Translations under genes and position numbers: made by a program | Shown here: positions 61,104 to 64,000 of the stretch, piece by piece | Layout: every line of letters starts with the position of its first letter | Numbering within the stretch: the stretch's first letter is position 1 | Notes under the pieces: model-generated | What the model was told of the DNA's origin: nothing | Databases searched by the model: none | What the model saw: only the letters and a program-made list of their open reading frames with translations | Origin: Avimonas intestinalis | GTDB taxonomy: Bacteria; Bacillota; Clostridia; Oscillospirales; Acutalibacteraceae | NCBI GenBank assembly: GCA_904380375.1 | Contig: CAJFID010000009.1 | Coordinates: 1 to 64,000 of the forward strand | Reading direction: 5' to 3' | Length of the DNA stretch: 64,000 nucleotides

Positions 61104-61390
61104 ATCATTCCGCTCCTTCGTTTATCTATAACAAGGATCAATCTATAATAAATTTTATGTTTAGCAATCCAATCTAACGTTTTAAGAACATATTTCACGA
61201 TAATTATCTTTAATATAATCGAAATCAACTCTAATTTCAAGATATTTTTATAATTAATTTAGCGTATTTTTTGCCTATCCTATTGCAATGTATTTCTCAC
61301 TGTATCTAAATTTGCCAACGACTGTTCCGTCTTGCAAACGTCTTGATTCTTCCCTTTTCCCCGCATTGGTATCTCCCGGCTATTACACGC
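61104..61390. other. AT-rich intergenic region
   Basis: About 290 bp, much more AT-rich than the rest of the window (notably 61135-61320), lie upstream of the broken lipoprotein gene and after secF. It probably holds the lipoprotein gene's promoter. I see no gene or clear repeat in it. The composition contrast hints at foreign origin for the lipoprotein locus. Confidence 0.45.
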
Positions 61391-61424
61391 AAAAAGCCGG
61401 AAGGGATTTCCCTTCCGGCTTTCA
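61391..61424. terminator. Terminator after secF
   Basis: AAAGCCGGAAGGG (61393-61405) pairs with CCCTTCCGGCTTT (61410-61422), with A and T runs outside the stem suitable for both strands. Confidence 0.8.
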
Positions 61425-61453
61425 GTTTTTTGCTATAGTTCTTGTGGTTCTTA

Positions 61454-62407
61454 TTAAGCCCGCGCCCGCTTGCCGTTCTTCTTGTCGGCGCCTTTCCGCT
61501 CCTTCCAAAGGACCCAGAGCGGGCCGGCGATAAAGGTGGAAGAGTAAAAGCCGGAAAGCACGCCGAGCATCATCGGGAGGGCGAAACTGACAATGGAGCT
61601 GAGGCCGTTGGCCAGGGCCAGGACCGCTACAACACCGATAGCAATAAAGGTGCACAAGCTGGTGTTGACCGAACGTCCCATGGACTGGTTGATGCTCCGG
61701 TTTACGATCTCGGCAATCGAAGAATCGCTGCCCATGATCCGGCGGTTCTCCCGGATACGGTCGTAGATGACGATGGTCGCATTCAGCGAATAGCCAAGGA
61801 TGGAAAGCACAACCGCCACAAAGTTGTCATCCAGCGGGATGCGGAAAATGACAAACACGAAATAGGCGACCAAAACGTCGTGCAGCAGGGCAAGCAGGCC
61901 CATAGCGCCCGCCGACCAGCCCCCGATCTTGCGAAAGCGGAACGCCACATAGATCAGCAGGAAGACGGAAGCCAGCACAATAGCCACCAGGCATTTGAGG
62001 AAGAAGGACTGCCCCATCGACGGCGGGATCGAATTAGACGTCGTTTTAGTAAAACCGCTGTCAGGGTATTTTTCCTGAAGGGCCGCGTCAAGCGCATCCT
62101 GCTCGTCCATAGAGATGGCTTCGGTCATCGTCAGGTTGACGGAGTTTTCATCCGCGTCGCCGGTGGAAAAGGTCAGTTCAAACCGGTCGCCCAAAACGTC
62201 GTCAAAAACCGACCGCACTTCGTCGCGGGCCAGATCTCCCTGATAGGAGTATTGAATCAAGGTACCGCCCTTAAATTCAATATCAAGCTCCACGCCGAAA
62301 AGGATGTTGAAGAAGATGCCGATAACCATAATGGCGATCGAAACGGCAAAGAAAATCTTTTTATTGCCGACGATATTCAGGTTTAGCTCTTTCCTTTCCT
62401 TGCTCAT
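61454..62407 (-). CDS. secF: Protein translocase subunit SecF
   Basis: This 317-residue protein has an N-terminal helix, an external P1-like domain (IEFKGGTLIQYSYQGDLARDEVRSVF) and five C-terminal helices. The GYSLNATIVIYDRIRENRR motif of SecF is present. With SecD it uses the proton or sodium gradient to complete protein export through SecYEG. It overlaps secD by 4 bp. The C-terminal tail is strongly basic. Confidence 0.95.
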   Translation of the reverse strand: MSKERKELNLNIVGNKKIFFAVSIAIMVIGIFFNILFGVELDIEFKGGTLIQYSYQGDLARDEVRSVFDDVLGDRFELTFSTGDADENSVNLTMTEAISMDEQDALDAALQEKYPDSGFTKTTSNSIPPSMGQSFFLKCLVAIVLASVFLLIYVAFRFRKIGGWSAGAMGLLALLHDVLVAYFVFVIFRIPLDDNFVAVVLSILGYSLNATIVIYDRIRENRRIMGSDSSIAEIVNRSINQSMGRSVNTSLCTFIAIGVVAVLALANGLSSIVSFALPMMLGVLSGFYSSTFIAGPLWVLWKERKGADKKNGKRARA

Positions 62408-63849
62408 GCCCGATCACCTCCCAGCAGCCAGGGTTTGCGAAGGAACTTAAACCGGGTAATGGACTTCAGCATGAGCCGGGAAGCCGTTACACCCATAATA
62501 AAGTTGAAGATAATACCAACCAGCAGCGTGTACCCAAAGGAATAGATCGAGCCGGTGGTTGACGCCGGGAACATGAACAGGAAGGGCTTCAGGATCGTCG
62601 CCCACAGCCCGGACGGCGGGCCGAATACGCCCATTAGGACGATGGCGACGATGATGTTGGTGACGTTGCCGTCAAAGATTGCCCAGAAAGAGCTGTCATA
62701 GCCGCGGGCAATCGCCCCGTCAATCGTCCGGCCGGCGCGGATTTCCTCTTTGATGCGTTCGGCCGTGATAACGTTGGCGTCAACGCCCATGCCGATCGAC
62801 AGGATCAAGCCGGCGATACCGGGTAGCGTCAGCGTAAAGCTTTGGAGGAAGCCGAAATATCCCGACACGCCCGCGATCATGCCGGCGACCTGTCCCAACA
62901 GGGCGATCGCCGCGATAAAGCCAGGAAGGCGATAATACAGGATCATGAACAGCATGATCAGCACCATAGCAATAATCCCGGCCATGACCATGATATCCAG
63001 CGATTTTTCGCCCAGCGTCGGGTCAATTACGCCGTTGCTCTTCACCTCAATGCTGAAGGGCAGCGCGCCGGAATTGATCAGGTTGGCCAGATCGCTGGCT
63101 TCAGAATATTCCGTAAACCCGCCCGAAATTACGGCCTCGCCGTTCGTGATCGGTTCATCCACCGTCGGGTTGGAGATCATTTCGTTATCCAGCCAGATGG
63201 AAATGGTCCCCTTGTTTTCCGACTGCTTTTCCGTCGCCTCGGCAAATTTTTCTTTGCCCTGCTCCTTCAAGATCAGCTGAACGACCGGGACGCTTTGCCC
63301 GCTGCTGTTATCATACAAGGCAGTGGCCGAATCCACGTCGTCGCCGGTCAGTACAATCTCGCCGGTTGGCACCTGCACCTCGTTTCCGTACTCATCAAGC
63401 ACCGGATCACCGTTTTCGTCCAGCTTGGTTTCGGTTTCCGAGCCCAGCCGGAATTCGAGCATAGCGGTCTTTCCGAGCTCCTCAATCGCAGCGGCCGGGT
63501 CAAAATCCTCTTCGTCATTTTTCCAGGGAAAACGGACGATGACCCGGTTGTTGGTCGTATCCGAATAGATTTCATAATCGGTGATATTGTTCAGCACCAA
63601 ACGCTGCGCAATCACGTCCCGGACACGGTTGATCTGCTCCGCCGTAATGCCCTCCTCTGAGCCGGATGGGCCAAAGGTCACGTCAATGCCGCCCCGGATG
63701 TCAATTCCGAAACGGATATCCGAGGCGCCCCGGATATAGGTGTCGCGCCTGTCACCGTACTGTCCATACACGCCGAAAACAGCGGTAAAGAACAGCGCGA
63801 TGATCACCAGTGCAACGATGAAGAATACGGGCTTTGCTGTTCGCTTCAT
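62404..63849 (-). CDS. secD: Protein translocase subunit SecD
   Basis: This 481-residue protein has an N-terminal membrane helix, the DIRGGIDVTFGP motif, a large external P1 region and six membrane helices. GLILSIGMGVDANVITAERIKEEIR is the SecD signature. The ATG at 63849 follows TGGAGGACAAG; upstream in-frame ATGs would add over 40 non-conserved residues. It forms one operon with secF, with a promoter about 95 bp upstream. Confidence 0.95.
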   Translation of the reverse strand: MKRTAKPVFFIVALVIIALFFTAVFGVYGQYGDRRDTYIRGASDIRFGIDIRGGIDVTFGPSGSEEGITAEQINRVRDVIAQRLVLNNITDYEIYSDTTNNRVIVRFPWKNDEEDFDPAAAIEELGKTAMLEFRLGSETETKLDENGDPVLDEYGNEVQVPTGEIVLTGDDVDSATALYDNSSGQSVPVVQLILKEQGKEKFAEATEKQSENKGTISIWLDNEMISNPTVDEPITNGEAVISGGFTEYSEASDLANLINSGALPFSIEVKSNGVIDPTLGEKSLDIMVMAGIIAMVLIMLFMILYYRLPGFIAAIALLGQVAGMIAGVSGYFGFLQSFTLTLPGIAGLILSIGMGVDANVITAERIKEEIRAGRTIDGAIARGYDSSFWAIFDGNVTNIIVAIVLMGVFGPPSGLWATILKPFLFMFPASTTGSIYSFGYTLLVGIIFNFIMGVTASRLMLKSITRFKFLRKPWLLGGDRA

Positions 63850-63943
63850 CGGCTTGTCCTCCACTTGCTTACTTTTGAGTAAGAGGTTTCCACCGCCGGA
63901 CTGTCCCTCCAGCCGTTCCCGCTCCCTACTCACAATAGATATC

Positions 63944-63972
63944 ATTATATAAGTTCTGGCTATAAAAGTCAA
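63944..63972 (-). promoter_or_regulatory. secD-secF promoter
   Basis: On the minus strand TTGACT (63967-63972) and TATAAT (63944-63949) are spaced by 17 bp, a near-perfect sigma-A promoter. Confidence 0.85.
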
Positions 63973-64000
63973 TAATCGCCAACGAAAATTGAGCGCCTTT

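Overview
The window looks like a chromosomal segment of a GC-rich, spore-forming clostridial bacterium, probably from the Oscillospirales/Ruminococcaceae. Supporting signs are Gram-positive ribosome binding sites (AGGAGG) and sigma-A promoters, a perfect CIRCE element before groES-groEL, sporulation-type genes (SleL-like LysM-GH18 hydrolase, YtaF-like membrane protein), an RsiV-like anti-sigma factor, NfnAB electron-bifurcation genes and an iron alcohol dehydrogenase. I see no insertion sequence, prophage or CRISPR array.

Layout, left to right. (1) 1-9.4 kb: an EndoQ-type PHP nuclease cut by the window edge, radC, an RluA-family pseudouridine synthase, a two-component system followed by a lipoprotein and a C39-like protease, and an unusual transmembrane fusion of an XRE DNA-binding domain to a D-Ala-D-Ala carboxypeptidase. 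(2) 9.7-18.2 kb, minus strand: a purine operon transcribed purE-C-F-M-N-O-H-D. It has a consensus promoter with an inverted repeat and a long structured leader with an attenuator-like hairpin. Its PurF lacks the glutaminase cysteine, and the usual bifunctional PurH is split into a stand-alone AICAR transformylase plus an archaeal-type PurO cyclohydrolase. (3) 18.3-25.5 kb: groES-groEL under CIRCE, nfnA-nfnB, an alcohol dehydrogenase and a LysR regulator. (4) 25.5-30.2 kb: a surface-protein/DUF4956/VTC-domain cluster and a two-component system, with a scrambled junction that has destroyed both the VTC gene and the response regulator. (5) 30.3-35 kb: a CYTH protein, tRNA-Thr and tRNA-Asp, a ferritin-like protein, an SGNH hydrolase, and a SigV/RsiV-like pair. 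(6) 35-48 kb: a MarR-controlled heterodimeric ABC exporter with a 17-bp-arm palindromic operator, pyridoxamine kinase, a VTT-domain membrane protein, an SPFH protein with an RHH protein behind a palindromic operator, a GH25 lysozyme, small proteins, SleL and YtaF.

(7) 48.0-59.7 kb is the most interesting region. It is a tightly overlapping ten-gene minus-strand operon with a divergent AraC regulator. It encodes two ABC exporter half-transporters, a PF14907-type nucleotidyltransferase, a thymidylate-kinase-like P-loop kinase, two BtrH-like papain-fold proteins, two acyl carrier proteins, one stand-alone acyl/aminoacyl-AMP ligase and a CYTH-fold protein. This has the logic of a carrier-protein-based natural-product pathway without condensation or ketosynthase domains: activate an acid, load it on an ACP, pass it on with a BtrH-like acyltransferase, tailor with phosphoryl or nucleotidyl groups, and export. 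I do not recognise a described pathway with this exact set.

(8) 59.9-64 kb: a lipoprotein gene broken by two homopolymer frameshifts, then secD-secF with a consensus promoter. Start codons were chosen from Shine-Dalgarno spacing and family N-termini. All functions are inferred from sequence motifs read by eye.
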